Assembly (NCBI RefSeq): GCF_009695775.1
Contig: NZ_VUNG01000020.1
Span: forward strand, 1-64,000
Direction of reading: 5' to 3'
Origin: Hallella mizrahii
Lineage (GTDB): Bacteria; Bacteroidota; Bacteroidia; Bacteroidales; Bacteroidaceae
Length of the DNA stretch: 64,000 nt
Shown here piece after piece: positions 24,737 to 33,156 of the stretch. Below the pieces are notes generated by a model. That model did no database searches. It was not told the DNA's origin and saw nothing but the letters and a program-made list of their open reading frames with translations. Each line of letters opens with the position of its first letter. The first letter of the stretch is position 1. The position numbers and the translations under genes were made by a program.

Positions 24737-25111
24737 ATGAAGATGATCAGAAATCAGGTAGTCGACCCGTTATTTTCCCAATGTCCGATCAGAAATGTAC
24801 TTTCCCGTATCGGTGACCGTTGGTCATTGCTTGTGCTCCTTGCCCTGCATGATAAGGCAGAAGCCATGCGCTTCAGCGACCTTTGCAAGGCTATACCCGA
24901 TGTTTCACAAAAGATGCTCACTTCAACGTTACGTAAACTGGAGGCTGATGATCTTCTGTCCCGGACCATCTATCCCGAGGTGCCACCGCGTGTGGAATAT
25001 AAGCTGACGAAGCGCGGAAAGACGCTCATCCCACTGCTCAATCAGTTGGTGGACTGGTCGTTGAACAACATGGATGCCATCATGAGGCACCGAGAGAAAT
25101 ATGCATTGTAG
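24737..25111 (+). CDS. HxlR-family winged-helix regulator
   Basis: 124 aa, typical HxlR size. The pattern CPIRNVLSRIGDRWSLLVLL and then FSDLCKAIPDVSQKMLTSTL, YPEVPPRVEYKLTKRGKTL is the hallmark of the family. Members are homodimers that bind short palindromes and respond to electrophiles or to metabolites; the single Cys near the N-terminus fits a redox sensor of this kind. It is between the cupin and nitroreductase genes, each with a matching upstream sequence, so it probably controls both. Confidence 0.92.
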   Translation: MKMIRNQVVDPLFSQCPIRNVLSRIGDRWSLLVLLALHDKAEAMRFSDLCKAIPDVSQKMLTSTLRKLEADDLLSRTIYPEVPPRVEYKLTKRGKTLIPLLNQLVDWSLNNMDAIMRHREKYAL

Positions 25112-25256
25112 TTTCTGGACCCAAAAACGGTTATTATCCTAAAAAGTTCGTGTATTCGGCAACCGCCTGCGCATCCTCACACAAGAGAGCCAGAAAGGTA
25201 ACGCCAAAAGACAAGTGGGACGAGCGCAACGTCACTAACAACAAGATTACTTCTAT

Positions 25257-25310
25257 GCAATAGTTACTCAATACTTTGTTCCTTATTGTCGATAGAAAGT
25301 TGTACCTTTG
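25257..25310 (+). promoter_or_regulatory. Operator-like sequence and promoter of the nitroreductase gene
   Basis: GCAATAGTTACTCAA (25257-25271) resembles the cupin operator. It is followed by TTTG at 25275-25278 and TACCTTTG at 25303-25310. The 24-nt spacing is longer than the usual 19-21, so the exact -33 is unsure. The start codon is at 25360. Confidence 0.4.
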
Positions 25311-25359
25311 AGGCTGAAATAAATAATTCATCAGCTTATGACATTCAAGGAGGTTTAAT

Positions 25360-26007
25360 ATGAAGAACATTCTAACAATCGCATGTGCGGCTTTTCTCAT
25401 GACAGCCACATCATGCAAGGCGCAAGACAATGTCCAGCTGCCGAAACCGTCCATGAACAATCAGGTGACGCTGATGCATGCTTTGCAGAACCGTCATTCG
25501 ACACGTGAATACGCAGAAAAGGAGATTCCCAACGATGTACTGTCAACCGTGCTTTGGGCAGCTTGTGGCATCAACCGTCCCGGAGAGGGCAAGATTACCG
25601 CTCCTTCTGCCATCAATGCACAGGACATACTGGTATACGTTGTTCGTCAGGACGGCGCTTATCTCTATCAGCCGAAGGACAACAGTCTGCAAAAAGTCAG
25701 CAGCAAGGACTTGCGCACCGCCGTTGCCGGACGCCAGAGTTTTGCAGCCAGTGCACCGGTCTCTCTGTTGCTGGTCAGCAATCACAACAAGTTCCCGCAG
25801 CAGAGTTCCTATGATGCTAAGGTCCGCATGGGTGTTGTCGATGCGGGGTATGTGTCGGAAAACATCTGCCTCGCTTGCAGTGCGCTTGGTTTAAACACTG
25901 TGCCCCGTATGACAATGGACAGTGAGACACTGAAGAAAGAATTGGGTCTTGACGACAACTACGACCTCGTACTCAACAGTCAGATTGGTTATCCGAAAAG
26001 TAAATAA
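25360..26007 (+). CDS. Nitroreductase-family protein, probably exported
   Basis: 215 aa. The N-terminus has a signal sequence with a possible lipobox (TATSCKAQ), so the protein may be a periplasmic or outer-surface lipoprotein. The FMN-binding nitroreductase pattern is present: HSTREYAEKEIPNDVLSTVL near the start, WAACGINRP, then SAINAQDILVYVV, and GLNTVPRMTM near the end. It would reduce nitro or quinone-type electrophiles with FMN. The upstream site similar to the cupin operator suggests control by the HxlR protein. Confidence 0.87.
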   Translation: MKNILTIACAAFLMTATSCKAQDNVQLPKPSMNNQVTLMHALQNRHSTREYAEKEIPNDVLSTVLWAACGINRPGEGKITAPSAINAQDILVYVVRQDGAYLYQPKDNSLQKVSSKDLRTAVAGRQSFAASAPVSLLLVSNHNKFPQQSSYDAKVRMGVVDAGYVSENICLACSALGLNTVPRMTMDSETLKKELGLDDNYDLVLNSQIGYPKSK

Positions 26008-26026
26008 TCATGCAGCTGTTATATTT

Positions 26027-26085
26027 TATGGCACAGCAATTAGCATTTAAGTTAAAAGCCCTCAGTCCCGTAGTTTCCATCTGAT
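26027..26085 (+). pseudogene. 5' fragment of a yjbQ copy
   Basis: This stretch closely matches the first 60 nt of the intact yjbQ gene at 30748 (ATGGCACAGCAATTAGCATT against ATGGTACAGCAAGTAGAATT), with a one-base insertion and a premature stop. The match ends before the esterase gene. It is evidence of a former second copy of the GNAT-yjbQ pair. Confidence 0.7.
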
Positions 26086-26118
26086 TGTTATATATAAAGT
26101 ATATAAACCAAGCATATT

Positions 26119-26928
26119 ATGAAACAAGTCGTAATAGCCGTAATGTTTGCTTTGTTTACATTGAACTGTGTATCTGCGCAAACAAAGTATAAAGAGATTG
26201 ACGATATTTCATATGTAAGTCCCAATGATACTTCTTCATACAGACAGGAGCGGTGTAAGTTGGATATCTACTATCCTACTGATGCAAATCGCCCATTCAA
26301 AACCATAATATGGTTTCATGGCGGTGGACTGACAGAAGGACACAAGGACATACCTGGCGATCTGAAGAATCAGGGCGTTGCGGTTGTCGCGCCTAACTAC
26401 AGACTCTACCCGCGAGCTCACAATCCACAATATACAGAGGACGCTGCGGAAGCCGTTGCTTGGGTAGTGAAGCACATTAAAGAGTACGGAGGCGATCCGA
26501 GCAAGGTGTATATCAGTGGTCATTCGGCAGGTGGTTACCTTACACTGATGCTCTGTCTCGATAAAGACTATCTGGGAAAGTTTGGTGTTGATGCTGACAG
26601 TATCAAGGGATATTTCCCGATAGGCGGCCAGACAGCCACACATTATACTATTCGTCGCGAGAGAGGTATCTCTTTCACCTCACCGATAGTTGACAAGTAT
26701 GCCCCTCTCAACAATGTTCGCAAACTCAGTACTAGACTTGTGCTGATAACTGGCGACCGGAAATTGGAACAGATGGGACGCTATGAGGAGAACCTCTATT
26801 TGAAATCCGTGCTTGAAGGTATCGGCAACCATGAGATACCGATCCATGAGCTCAGCGGCTTCGACCATGGTGGTGCCGGATGGCCAGGAAGAATACTAAT
26901 GATGCAGTATATCACTAAGGACAAGTGA
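26119..26928 (+). CDS. Exported alpha/beta-hydrolase (esterase/acetyl-esterase type)
   Basis: 269 aa with a signal peptide (ending VSAQ). The oxyanion motif IIWFHGGG is near residue 60, the nucleophile elbow ISGHSAGGYL near residue 135, and a catalytic His is probable in ELSGFDHGGAGWP near the end. The overall pattern fits the BD-FAE/hormone-sensitive-lipase-like group of small esterases. Periplasmic or secreted; the substrate is likely an acylated sugar or another ester. It sits between fragments of a yjbQ copy and a GNAT copy, which suggests it was inserted. Confidence 0.85.
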   Translation: MKQVVIAVMFALFTLNCVSAQTKYKEIDDISYVSPNDTSSYRQERCKLDIYYPTDANRPFKTIIWFHGGGLTEGHKDIPGDLKNQGVAVVAPNYRLYPRAHNPQYTEDAAEAVAWVVKHIKEYGGDPSKVYISGHSAGGYLTLMLCLDKDYLGKFGVDADSIKGYFPIGGQTATHYTIRRERGISFTSPIVDKYAPLNNVRKLSTRLVLITGDRKLEQMGRYEENLYLKSVLEGIGNHEIPIHELSGFDHGGAGWPGRILMMQYITKDK

Positions 26929-26966
26929 AAAATTATAGAATACGATGGACTGACGGCCATGACCGG

Positions 26967-27041
26967 GAGTATAAACGCATTGAGAACTATCCTCCATATC
27001 AACATATGGATGATGCGGTTTGCTTTGCTAAAAATTTATGA
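26967..27041 (+). pseudogene. 3' tail of a GNAT acetyltransferase copy
   Basis: Reads EYKRIENYPPYQHMDDAVCF then AKNL and a stop; this is almost identical to the end of the fragment at 30498-30737. Nothing upstream in this frame resembles the rest of a GNAT protein. The stop overlaps the ATG of the next gene (ATGA). Confidence 0.75.
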
Positions 27042-27511
27042 ATATGAAAAAACTGATTTTATTCTTTATGCTGATGACAGCAATGGTTGTAAACGCACAG
27101 ACGAAAAGTGCCGTGCAGGAAGTTCATGACTATCTACACGAGTGCGGTGTATTCTACATTGCAACAGTGGAGGGCGACCAACCTCGTGTTCGTCCATTCG
27201 GGGTGGCAGAGGTGCTTAACGGAAAACTCTACATTCAGACCGGAAAGAAGAAAAAGGTATTCAAGCAGATGATGGCCAACCCGAAATTCGAGATTACTGC
27301 CGTGAAGCCGTCCGGTACTGAGTGGATTCGCATCAGTGGCAAGCTCGTCAACGACGACAGCAGGGAGGCAAAGGCTTATGTGCTTGACAAGAATCCGGAA
27401 CTGAAGGGAATGTACTCTGCCGACGACGACAATACAGCTGTTCTTTATGTCACGGACGGAGTCGCTCAGTTCTGTTCCTTCTCTGCTCCTACAAAAGAGA
27501 TAAAGTTCTGA
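27038..27511 (+). CDS. Exported pyridoxamine 5'-phosphate oxidase-like (FMN split barrel) protein
   Basis: 157 aa. A signal peptide (ending VNAQ) precedes a domain with CGVFYIATVEGDQPRVRPFG, KLYIQTGKKKKVFKQMMANP and a C-terminal FCSFSAPTKEIKF. This is the pattern of the PNPOx-like FMN-binding split-barrel family. The family usually binds FMN or F420; an exported form is less common, and the true ligand is unknown. The start overlaps a GNAT tail remnant. Confidence 0.85.
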   Translation: MNMKKLILFFMLMTAMVVNAQTKSAVQEVHDYLHECGVFYIATVEGDQPRVRPFGVAEVLNGKLYIQTGKKKKVFKQMMANPKFEITAVKPSGTEWIRISGKLVNDDSREAKAYVLDKNPELKGMYSADDDNTAVLYVTDGVAQFCSFSAPTKEIKF

Positions 27512-27643
27512 TGGCACGGCAAACCCCACGCCACTCTGCATGTGCTTCATGGCTTCGGTCATTTCTTTCCAATTCGGGAAAAGCATTTAGAGGTAACCGA
27601 CTATATCGTCAACTATCTTAAGGACATGGGAATCACAGGTTGA
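27512..27643 (+). pseudogene. C-terminal remnant, probably of an alpha/beta-hydrolase
   Basis: An open stretch directly after the previous stop reads WHGKPHATLHVLHGFGHFFP and then IREKHLEVTDYIVNYLKDMG before a stop. A conserved His near the end and a terminal helix fit the tail of a hydrolase. No start or upstream half is present. Confidence 0.5.
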
Positions 27644-27661
27644 GTTATACCATTATTGCCT

Positions 27662-27976
27662 ATGACAAAGATCGTACATATCAGGCGCTTTCCCGTCAAA
27701 GGTGGTTTCTATGCCATCAACCTCTTCGGTATTATCTTCACCATACAGGAGCTCAGTGCCGTGGAGCTTAACCATGAGCGCATTCATACCGCCCAACAAC
27801 GGGAACTGTTCTTTGTCGGATTCTATCTTTGGTATGTCGTCGAGTGGCTCTTCCTCCTTGTCAAATTTCGCAATGGCATCAAGGCCTACTTCAACATCCG
27901 TTTCGAAAAAGAGGCCTACAACCATCAAAGCGATTTGAACTACCTGAAGCATCGGCATCGGTACCACTACCGATAA
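27662..27976 (+). CDS. Small membrane protein with an HExxH motif
   Basis: 104 aa from the ATG at 27662. Contains NHERIHTAQQRELFFVGFYL, an HExxH zinc-binding pattern (HERIH) followed by a membrane helix (WYVVEWLFLLVKF) and a basic, His-rich end. Similar small zincin-like membrane proteins occur in Bacteroidales. Only one helix-bound motif is seen and no third ligand is obvious, so catalysis is uncertain. Confidence 0.6.
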   Translation: MTKIVHIRRFPVKGGFYAINLFGIIFTIQELSAVELNHERIHTAQQRELFFVGFYLWYVVEWLFLLVKFRNGIKAYFNIRFEKEAYNHQSDLNYLKHRHRYHYR

Positions 27977-28033
27977 GAACAACTTCTCATCAATTAAGTA
28001 TGAATACTTTTATGAACTGAAGACGATAGCACC

Positions 28034-29068
28034 TTATTGCAATATAGGAGAAAGATATTTGGCCATGAGATAACCGCCGACAATCAGCCAACCATAGAGG
28101 ACTGCGGCTAAAACAAACGGTTTGAATCCGGCTTTCTTAAACTTGTCAATACTCGTTTCAGCACCGAGAGCCGTCATGGCCATGGTGAGCAGGAAAGTGT
28201 CGAAGGTGTTGATGAGCGACACAGCATTGGAGGGTAGCAGGGAGAGCGAGTTGAACCCTATGACAACAAGAAACAGCAGCGCAAACCATGGTATGGTGAT
28301 AGTGCTCTTCTGCGCGCCACCACCACGGTTGCGCACGCCACGAGCCACGAAGAAGGCCACGACAAGCAGAACGGGCACGAGCATCATAACGCGGATCATC
28401 TTCACGATGATGGCCGTGTTGCTCACCGCCGCACCCATTGCATTGCCAGCACCCACCACGTGGGCTACCTCATGAATGGTGCTGCCGGTGAAGATGCCCA
28501 TCTCATCGGGTGAGAGATTGAAGATGCCGCAACGGTACAATATAGGATAGAGAAACATCGAGAGCGTTCCGAAGATGACAACAGTGGCCACAGCAACAGC
28601 GGTCTTATACGGTTTCGGACGTATGGCGCCGTCGACACCCATCACCGCTGCAGCACCACAGATGGCACTGCCACACGATGTGAGCAGGGCGATGCTACGG
28701 TCCATCTTCAGCAGTTTGCCGATGATGATACCGAGGCCGATGGTCACCCCAACGACGATGGCATCAATGACGATGGCAGGGATTCCCACCTGCATGACAT
28801 CCTGAAAGCTAAGCTTGAAACCGTAGAGGATGATACCTAATCGCAGTATACGCTTACTACAAAAGCTGATACCAGGTACCCACGTGTCAGGCAGGTTGTT
28901 TCGCAGACTGTTGGCATAGATCATGCCCAAGACAATACCCACGACCATTGGACTCAGCGACAGAGCCTTGACCCAGTTCATGTCGCCAACATAGAAAGCG
29001 GCACACGAGAAGAGTGCCATCAGCAGCACGCCGTGAAGCATACTGCTACGTTGTTCTGATAATCTCAT
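28034..29068 (-). CDS. yeiH: YeiH-family membrane protein (putative sulfate exporter)
   Basis: About 344 aa from the ATG at 29068 (MRLSEQRSSML); the frame to 29128 overlaps the promoter region. About ten membrane helices are visible. Motifs include GIVLGMIYANSLRNNLPDTW, TSCGSAICGAAAVMGVDGAI and GSTIHEVAHVVGAGNAMG, the hallmarks of the YeiH/UPF0324 family, annotated as putative sulfate exporters. A LysR-type gene is directly upstream on the same strand; in enterobacteria a LysR regulator (YeiE) is also next to yeiH. A minus-strand TACCTTTG box at 29107-29100 may be its promoter. Confidence 0.92.
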   Translation of the reverse strand: MRLSEQRSSMLHGVLLMALFSCAAFYVGDMNWVKALSLSPMVVGIVLGMIYANSLRNNLPDTWVPGISFCSKRILRLGIILYGFKLSFQDVMQVGIPAIVIDAIVVGVTIGLGIIIGKLLKMDRSIALLTSCGSAICGAAAVMGVDGAIRPKPYKTAVAVATVVIFGTLSMFLYPILYRCGIFNLSPDEMGIFTGSTIHEVAHVVGAGNAMGAAVSNTAIIVKMIRVMMLVPVLLVVAFFVARGVRNRGGGAQKSTITIPWFALLFLVVIGFNSLSLLPSNAVSLINTFDTFLLTMAMTALGAETSIDKFKKAGFKPFVLAAVLYGWLIVGGYLMAKYLSPILQ

Positions 29069-29141
29069 TTTTCTTCTTACTTTATGAATTTTCCGCCTGC
29101 AAAGGTAAGAAGAAAAAGCCGCTGACAATTATACAGAATAA

Positions 29142-30035
29142 CTATGACTTATAACTTGAAGTTATGAAGTGCTTGAATTTTGACTGCAACTTTGGTGAGG
29201 CTCCCTGTTTCTCAACGAAGCAGAACTGGCGTTCAAATTTCAGATGTTCAATGTCCACAATCTTGAAAATGTTGGCATATATCTGGTCGCGCACCGCCTG
29301 TATGCTGACAATGCCCATCGCATCGGTATGCTCCACGTAGTGCTTGATGCCCTCGGTAGTACCAAGGTTCATTTCTATATTCAGATCGGTGAGTGCAATG
29401 TGCTTTGTCTCAAGTGCTTTCTGTAACACATCTAGGGTGCCCGAACCGAACTCGCGCAGTACGAGCGGTACTGTCCTAAGTCGCTCCTGTGTGATGGTGT
29501 CGTACTTAGCCAAACGTCCGCCAGTCCTGACAATGGGCACAAGCTCGTCGTCCATAAACGGATGGTATTTCAGCTCAGGCCGTCTGACGATACCCTCAAC
29601 CATGCCTAAGTCGATGCGCCCCTCGCGTAGGGCAGTCTCCACCTCCCGACTGTTGCCGCTGAGCATTGTGATGCGAATATCGGGAAAACGCTTGTGGAAG
29701 TCGGCGATGATGCCCGGCAAGACATACTGCGATATCGTGGTGCTGGCCCCAACGCGCAGTTCGCCGGCTACCTTCTCTTGTAGGGAGTTCATGTCGTAGT
29801 CCATCTGCTGATAGTCCTGCTGTATTTTTCTTGCGTGACCAAGGAGTAGCTGACCGGCATGGGTGAGCTGTATGCGGTTACCCAGTCGGTCGAAGAGCCG
29901 GCAGTTATACTCTCGCTCCAGCTCCTGGATATGCTTACTGATGGCGGGCTGACTGATGAAGAGCTCCTGTGAGGCCTTAGTGAAGCTAAGGTTCATCGCC
30001 GCGCTTAGGAATACTTTTAGACGTATATCTATCAT
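29142..30035 (-). CDS. LysR-family regulator, probably of yeiH
   Basis: 297 aa, standard LysR length. The N-terminal HTH reads FTKASQELFISQPAISKHIQ and the linker and effector domain follow. Close in type to regulators of sulfur metabolism and to YeiE, judging from its partner gene. A -7 box TACCTTTG is on the minus strand at 30068-30061. It ends 74 nt before yeiH and both read leftwards, so a shared or successive transcription unit is possible. Confidence 0.93.
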   Translation of the reverse strand: MIDIRLKVFLSAAMNLSFTKASQELFISQPAISKHIQELEREYNCRLFDRLGNRIQLTHAGQLLLGHARKIQQDYQQMDYDMNSLQEKVAGELRVGASTTISQYVLPGIIADFHKRFPDIRITMLSGNSREVETALREGRIDLGMVEGIVRRPELKYHPFMDDELVPIVRTGGRLAKYDTITQERLRTVPLVLREFGSGTLDVLQKALETKHIALTDLNIEMNLGTTEGIKHYVEHTDAMGIVSIQAVRDQIYANIFKIVDIEHLKFERQFCFVEKQGASPKLQSKFKHFITSSYKS

Positions 30036-30068
30036 GTCTCAACGGGTTTGGTTTCTGTGGCAAAGGTA

Positions 30069-30490
30069 AACATTATTCCAGTGATAGAGGTAAACTTCTC
30101 TGTTATTATCGTCTCCTACAGTAATTTTTTGTGGTAAAACACAGATTATTCCTGCGAATACGAAGATAAATAATAACTTTAGAACCAATAAGCTTATTTC
30201 CTAGGTTCTACATGTTCACTGGAAGACTGAACATACTTTTGCAAATGGATTTAGCAAAAAAAACTAAGCGCTACCCTAATGCGAAAATTTCAACCAAAAG
30301 GGAACATCTCTTTTTGCACTCTGTAGCAAAAGTGTATCATCTTAAAGAAAAAGTATAGTAAGTATTTGCTCCTATCAAATTAAATGTTTAATTTTGTTAT
30401 CAAACCATAGATAATGTATACTCAAACTACAATATGTTGTGGGATGAGACTAAACGATAGTTTCGCGGCGGCAAACTATTGCGAGCAAGG
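30069..30490. other. Non-coding interval with no gene
   Basis: No open frame with coding character is seen on either strand. There is a TACTTTTG box at 30234-30241 (plus) and an inverted repeat ATAGTTT/AAACTAT near 30454-30478, just upstream of the truncated GNAT gene. The interval may hold the decayed first half of that gene. Confidence 0.5.
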
Positions 30491-30497
30491 CGCATGA

Positions 30498-30737
30498 CCA
30501 CCGGATAAAACGTTGTGGGTGCAGCCGCCATTCCGTGGGCATCACATTGCGACATTTATGATACGTGAACTTAAAGGCTTTGCCCATGAGCGTGGATATA
30601 GGCGGACGGTGCTTATGACACGAGAAAGAATGGACTATGCGATAAAGATGTATGAAGGTTTAGGGTATAAACGCATTGAGAACTATCCGCCATACCAGCA
30701 CATGGATGACGCGGTTTGCTTTGCTAAAGATTTATGA
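30498..30737 (+). pseudogene. GNAT acetyltransferase, N-terminally truncated
   Basis: The frame reads PPDKTLWVQPPFRGHHIATF and then covers the acetyl-CoA-binding loop and the C-terminal strand (YAIKMYEGLGYKRIENYPPY). It lacks the first half of a normal (about 150-aa) GNAT domain, and a stop lies directly upstream in frame. A TTG at 30513 could start a 74-aa remnant, but that would not fold as an enzyme. A shorter tail copy of the same gene is at 26967-27041. Confidence 0.75.
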
Positions 30738-30747
30738 TTAAGTTCTG

Positions 30748-31158
30748 ATGGTACAGCAAGTAGAATTTAAGTTGAAGCTCCAATCCCGTGGCTTCCATCT
30801 GATAACCGATGAGGTACTTCAGCATCTGCCACAGTTGCCGAAGAAGGGACTGCTTAATCTCTTTGTGCAGCATACGAGCTGTGCACTAAGCATTTGTGAG
30901 AACTGGGATCCGGACGTGAGGGACGACATGGAGACTATTTACGATCGGCTCGTGCCGGAAAATATGCCGGACTACCGACATGTCCTCGAAGGCTCTGACG
31001 ACATGCCCGCACATGCCAAGTGCATCATTACCGGTGTGAGCATCAACATTCCCATCACCGATGGACGGCTCAACTTAGGCACCTGGCAGGGCATCTATCT
31101 CTGCGAGTTCCGCAACGACGGAGGCAGCAGACATATTGTAGCAACAATTTTAGAATAA
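30748..31158 (+). CDS. yjbQ: YjbQ/UPF0047 family protein
   Basis: 136 aa, full length. The motifs LFVQHTSCALSICENWDPDV and HAKCIITGVSINIPITDGRL, LGTWQGIYLCEFRNDGG are those of YjbQ. The family has a conserved His/Cys/Asp cluster, is reported to show weak thiamine-phosphate synthase activity, and has an uncertain true role. It is 10 nt after the GNAT remnant and 16 nt before the flavin reductase gene, so these may be one transcript. Confidence 0.93.
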   Translation: MVQQVEFKLKLQSRGFHLITDEVLQHLPQLPKKGLLNLFVQHTSCALSICENWDPDVRDDMETIYDRLVPENMPDYRHVLEGSDDMPAHAKCIITGVSINIPITDGRLNLGTWQGIYLCEFRNDGGSRHIVATILE

Positions 31159-31174
31159 GAAAAATAAGAAGCAA

Positions 31175-31738
31175 ATGAAAAACTTTGATCCAAATGCATG
31201 GTTCATGCCACAAGCAGTAATCATTATCGGCACGTATGATTCAGATGGTACGCCCAATGCGATGAACGCGGCATGGGCTGGGCAGTGGGACGGTGACAAG
31301 ATCATGATCTCGATGGGAAACCATCAGACAACCGTCAATCTCAATGCCAATCCCGACTTCACCATTGCTTTCGCAACGACAGAGACGATGGTCGCAGCTG
31401 ATTTTGTCGGTGTGGTGAGTGGAAAGAAAGTTAAGGACAAGGTGGCTAAGACGGGCTGGAAAGTGGAAAAGAGTGAGCATGTGAACGCTCCTGTCTTCAC
31501 CGACTTCCCCATGACCATGGAGTGCCGCATAGAACGCAAGATTGATGAGTCGGCGACCGGCTACTATATCGTGGCAAAGATCGTAAACATCCGAGTGAAA
31601 GAGGAGTATCTTGCCGAGGATGGCAAGCCTGATTTGGAGAAGATGCACCTGCTGACATTCGACCCCGTCCACTTAGGCTATCTCGAGATCGGCAAGCGAG
31701 TGGGCAATGCTTTCAAGGATGGAACGCAGTTGAAGTAA
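31175..31738 (+). CDS. Flavin reductase-like / flavoredoxin family protein
   Basis: 187 aa. The N-terminal FMEN-type segment is FDPNAWFMPQAVIIIGTYDS, followed by AAWAGQWDGDKIMISMGNHQ, the split-barrel FMN fold of flavoredoxins and flavin reductases. The C-terminus reads HLGYLEIGKRVGNAFKDG. It probably passes electrons from NAD(P)H or a partner protein to FMN. It is in the same direction as yjbQ and the YjbR-like gene. Confidence 0.9.
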   Translation: MKNFDPNAWFMPQAVIIIGTYDSDGTPNAMNAAWAGQWDGDKIMISMGNHQTTVNLNANPDFTIAFATTETMVAADFVGVVSGKKVKDKVAKTGWKVEKSEHVNAPVFTDFPMTMECRIERKIDESATGYYIVAKIVNIRVKEEYLAEDGKPDLEKMHLLTFDPVHLGYLEIGKRVGNAFKDGTQLK

Positions 31739-31750
31739 TTTCATCAGCTA

Positions 31751-32106
31751 ATGAATATCGAAGAAGTTCGTCTTTATGCTTTGTCCTTGCCCGGGACTAC
31801 GGAAGACCAGGCTTATGGTGCGGATTGGGTGTTGTTTCGTATTGAGGGAAAGATATTCCTTCATATATGGCTCAATGCCCGGAACCGACCTGCGCCGTGA
31901 AACTTCCGCCCGAGCAAGGACAGACGCTACGCGACCATTATGACGGCATCCGGCCGGCTTACCACTTAAATAAGGTGCATTGGAATGATGTTTTTCTCGA
32001 TGAGATTGATGGTGATATGGTTAAGGACCTTGTCCGCCAGTCCTATCTGCTCGAACTCAGTAAATTGCCCAAGCGGTTAAGGGAAAAATATATTTTTGAG
32101 AAATGA
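31751..32106 (+). pseudogene. YjbR/MmcQ-family gene with a frameshift
   Basis: The N-terminal frame from the ATG at 31751 reads MNIEEVRLYALSLPGTTEDQ and stops after NRPAP. A different frame (31867-32106) continues with PEPTCAVKLPPEQGQTLRDH and HLNKVHWNDVFL, LPKRLREKYIFEK. Together they make one complete YjbR protein (about 118 aa), an MmcQ/YjbR fold with a CyaY-like DNA-binding domain. One base is gained or lost around 31870-31885. The last four nucleotides overlap the next ATG. Either a recent mutation or a sequencing error. Confidence 0.85.
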
Positions 32107-32357
32107 ACACAGCAGACATTGACGCAACCAACATGTGCTCGCACCTGCGGCACAAGCTGATGGATGCTGACGGCATCTATTATCATGTATGGCAAATGAT
32201 ACAAGACAACCCGGAATTGACGGCGGTCGTCCGTTCACGCCAGCTGCATATCTATCGCAACGGCAAGAAAGTGCTGGTGCTGAAAGGGAAAGCAGCCCCA
32301 CAGATCGTCAGGGAGGATCCTGTCTGTAAACTTCTAAAGGGAAACGAACAACGATGA
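32103..32357 (+). CDS. Small unknown protein between YjbR and the sigma4-like gene
   Basis: 84 aa. Two short helices precede a central beta pair (LTAVVRSRQLHIYRNGKKVL) and a basic C-terminus. Its ATG overlaps the YjbR stop, and its TGA overlaps the next ATG, so the three genes are translated as a coupled set. No family recognised. Confidence 0.65.
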   Translation: MNTADIDATNMCSHLRHKLMDADGIYYHVWQMIQDNPELTAVVRSRQLHIYRNGKKVLVLKGKAAPQIVREDPVCKLLKGNEQR

Positions 32358-32731
32358 GCTACAACGAGACGATAGACAACTACCTCTACGATGAGGAGAA
32401 CGAATATACACAAGCCAACGATCTGTGGGAAGACTTCTTTATGGAGAAGAAAGACGAGATAGACGAACGACCATGGATTCAGGCGGATGCCCTGGTCCAT
32501 CGCAAAGATCTGAACAGACAAGTCGGCGATATGATTGACAGAGTGCTGCCGGAAGAAGAGCGTGAACTGCTGCGTTTGTATTTCGGCATTGGTCGCCGTC
32601 GGCATTCCATGGATGAGCTCATCGCACTCTTTGACAGCGAGCGCAAAGTAAAAACTCTCTTACAGTCTGCCTTGGAGAAGTTGCGCTATTCCGACGAGAT
32701 TCTAGCCATCTACAAATATCTGCACAGGTGA
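32354..32731 (+). CDS. Sigma-70 region 4-like protein
   Basis: 125 aa. The acidic N-terminal half (residues 1-60) is helical. The second half, VLPEEERELLRLYFGIGRRR then HSMDELIALFDSERKVKTLL and QSALEKLRYSDEI, follows the sigma-70 region 4 pattern (LPxxExxxLxLxxGI...SLEEIxxxF...ALxKLR). No region 2 is present, so it cannot be a complete sigma factor. It could be a region-4-only transcription factor or an anti-/co-sigma. The gene is the last of a three-gene coupled group. Confidence 0.7.
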   Translation: MSYNETIDNYLYDEENEYTQANDLWEDFFMEKKDEIDERPWIQADALVHRKDLNRQVGDMIDRVLPEEERELLRLYFGIGRRRHSMDELIALFDSERKVKTLLQSALEKLRYSDEILAIYKYLHR

Positions 32732-32896
32732 TTCGTTTTCCTTAGAAAGACACTTGCCTCTTGGTCATTCAGATAATATTTTATACTTTTGTTTTTTTAC
32801 CGTCTCCAAGTGGGTGGGATTGCTCCGATTTCACCATGAAACACCAATAATGTGGGAACTTTTGCTTGTATGCGGATTGAATTACGAACTTGCATT

Positions 32897-33150
32897 CTAA
32901 CTCTCCGCCGTCAGGTACTTATATGCCCTCAGGTATTTGTTGAGTCTTGCAAATATTTCTCTGTCACTTCGCTGAGTCGCCGGATGTCCATGTTGTCCTC
33001 TAGGTCATGTATCTTCACCTGCTTGGAGATGGGATTGAGATTGGCACGGCGGACGAACTCCTCATAGGTCTCGTCATCTCGACGTGTAACACCTAAGACT
33101 GCATTGACAACAGTGCGCGGAAATCCCTGCTCCGACAGATTTGAGGGTTA
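32897..33150 (-). pseudogene. 3' fragment of an HD-domain / (p)ppGpp-hydrolase-like gene
   Basis: In a different frame from the adjoining IS remnant, the minus strand reads LSEQGFPRTVVNAVLGVTRR, DDETYEEFVRRANLNPISKQ and VKIHDLEDNMDIRRLSEVTE, the tail pattern of HD/RelA-type hydrolases (KxxDLxDNMDxxRL). A further frameshift precedes the end RLNKYLRAYKYLTAES. No N-terminal half with the HD motif is present, so this is debris. Confidence 0.7.
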
Positions 33151-33156
33151 CCTTCA

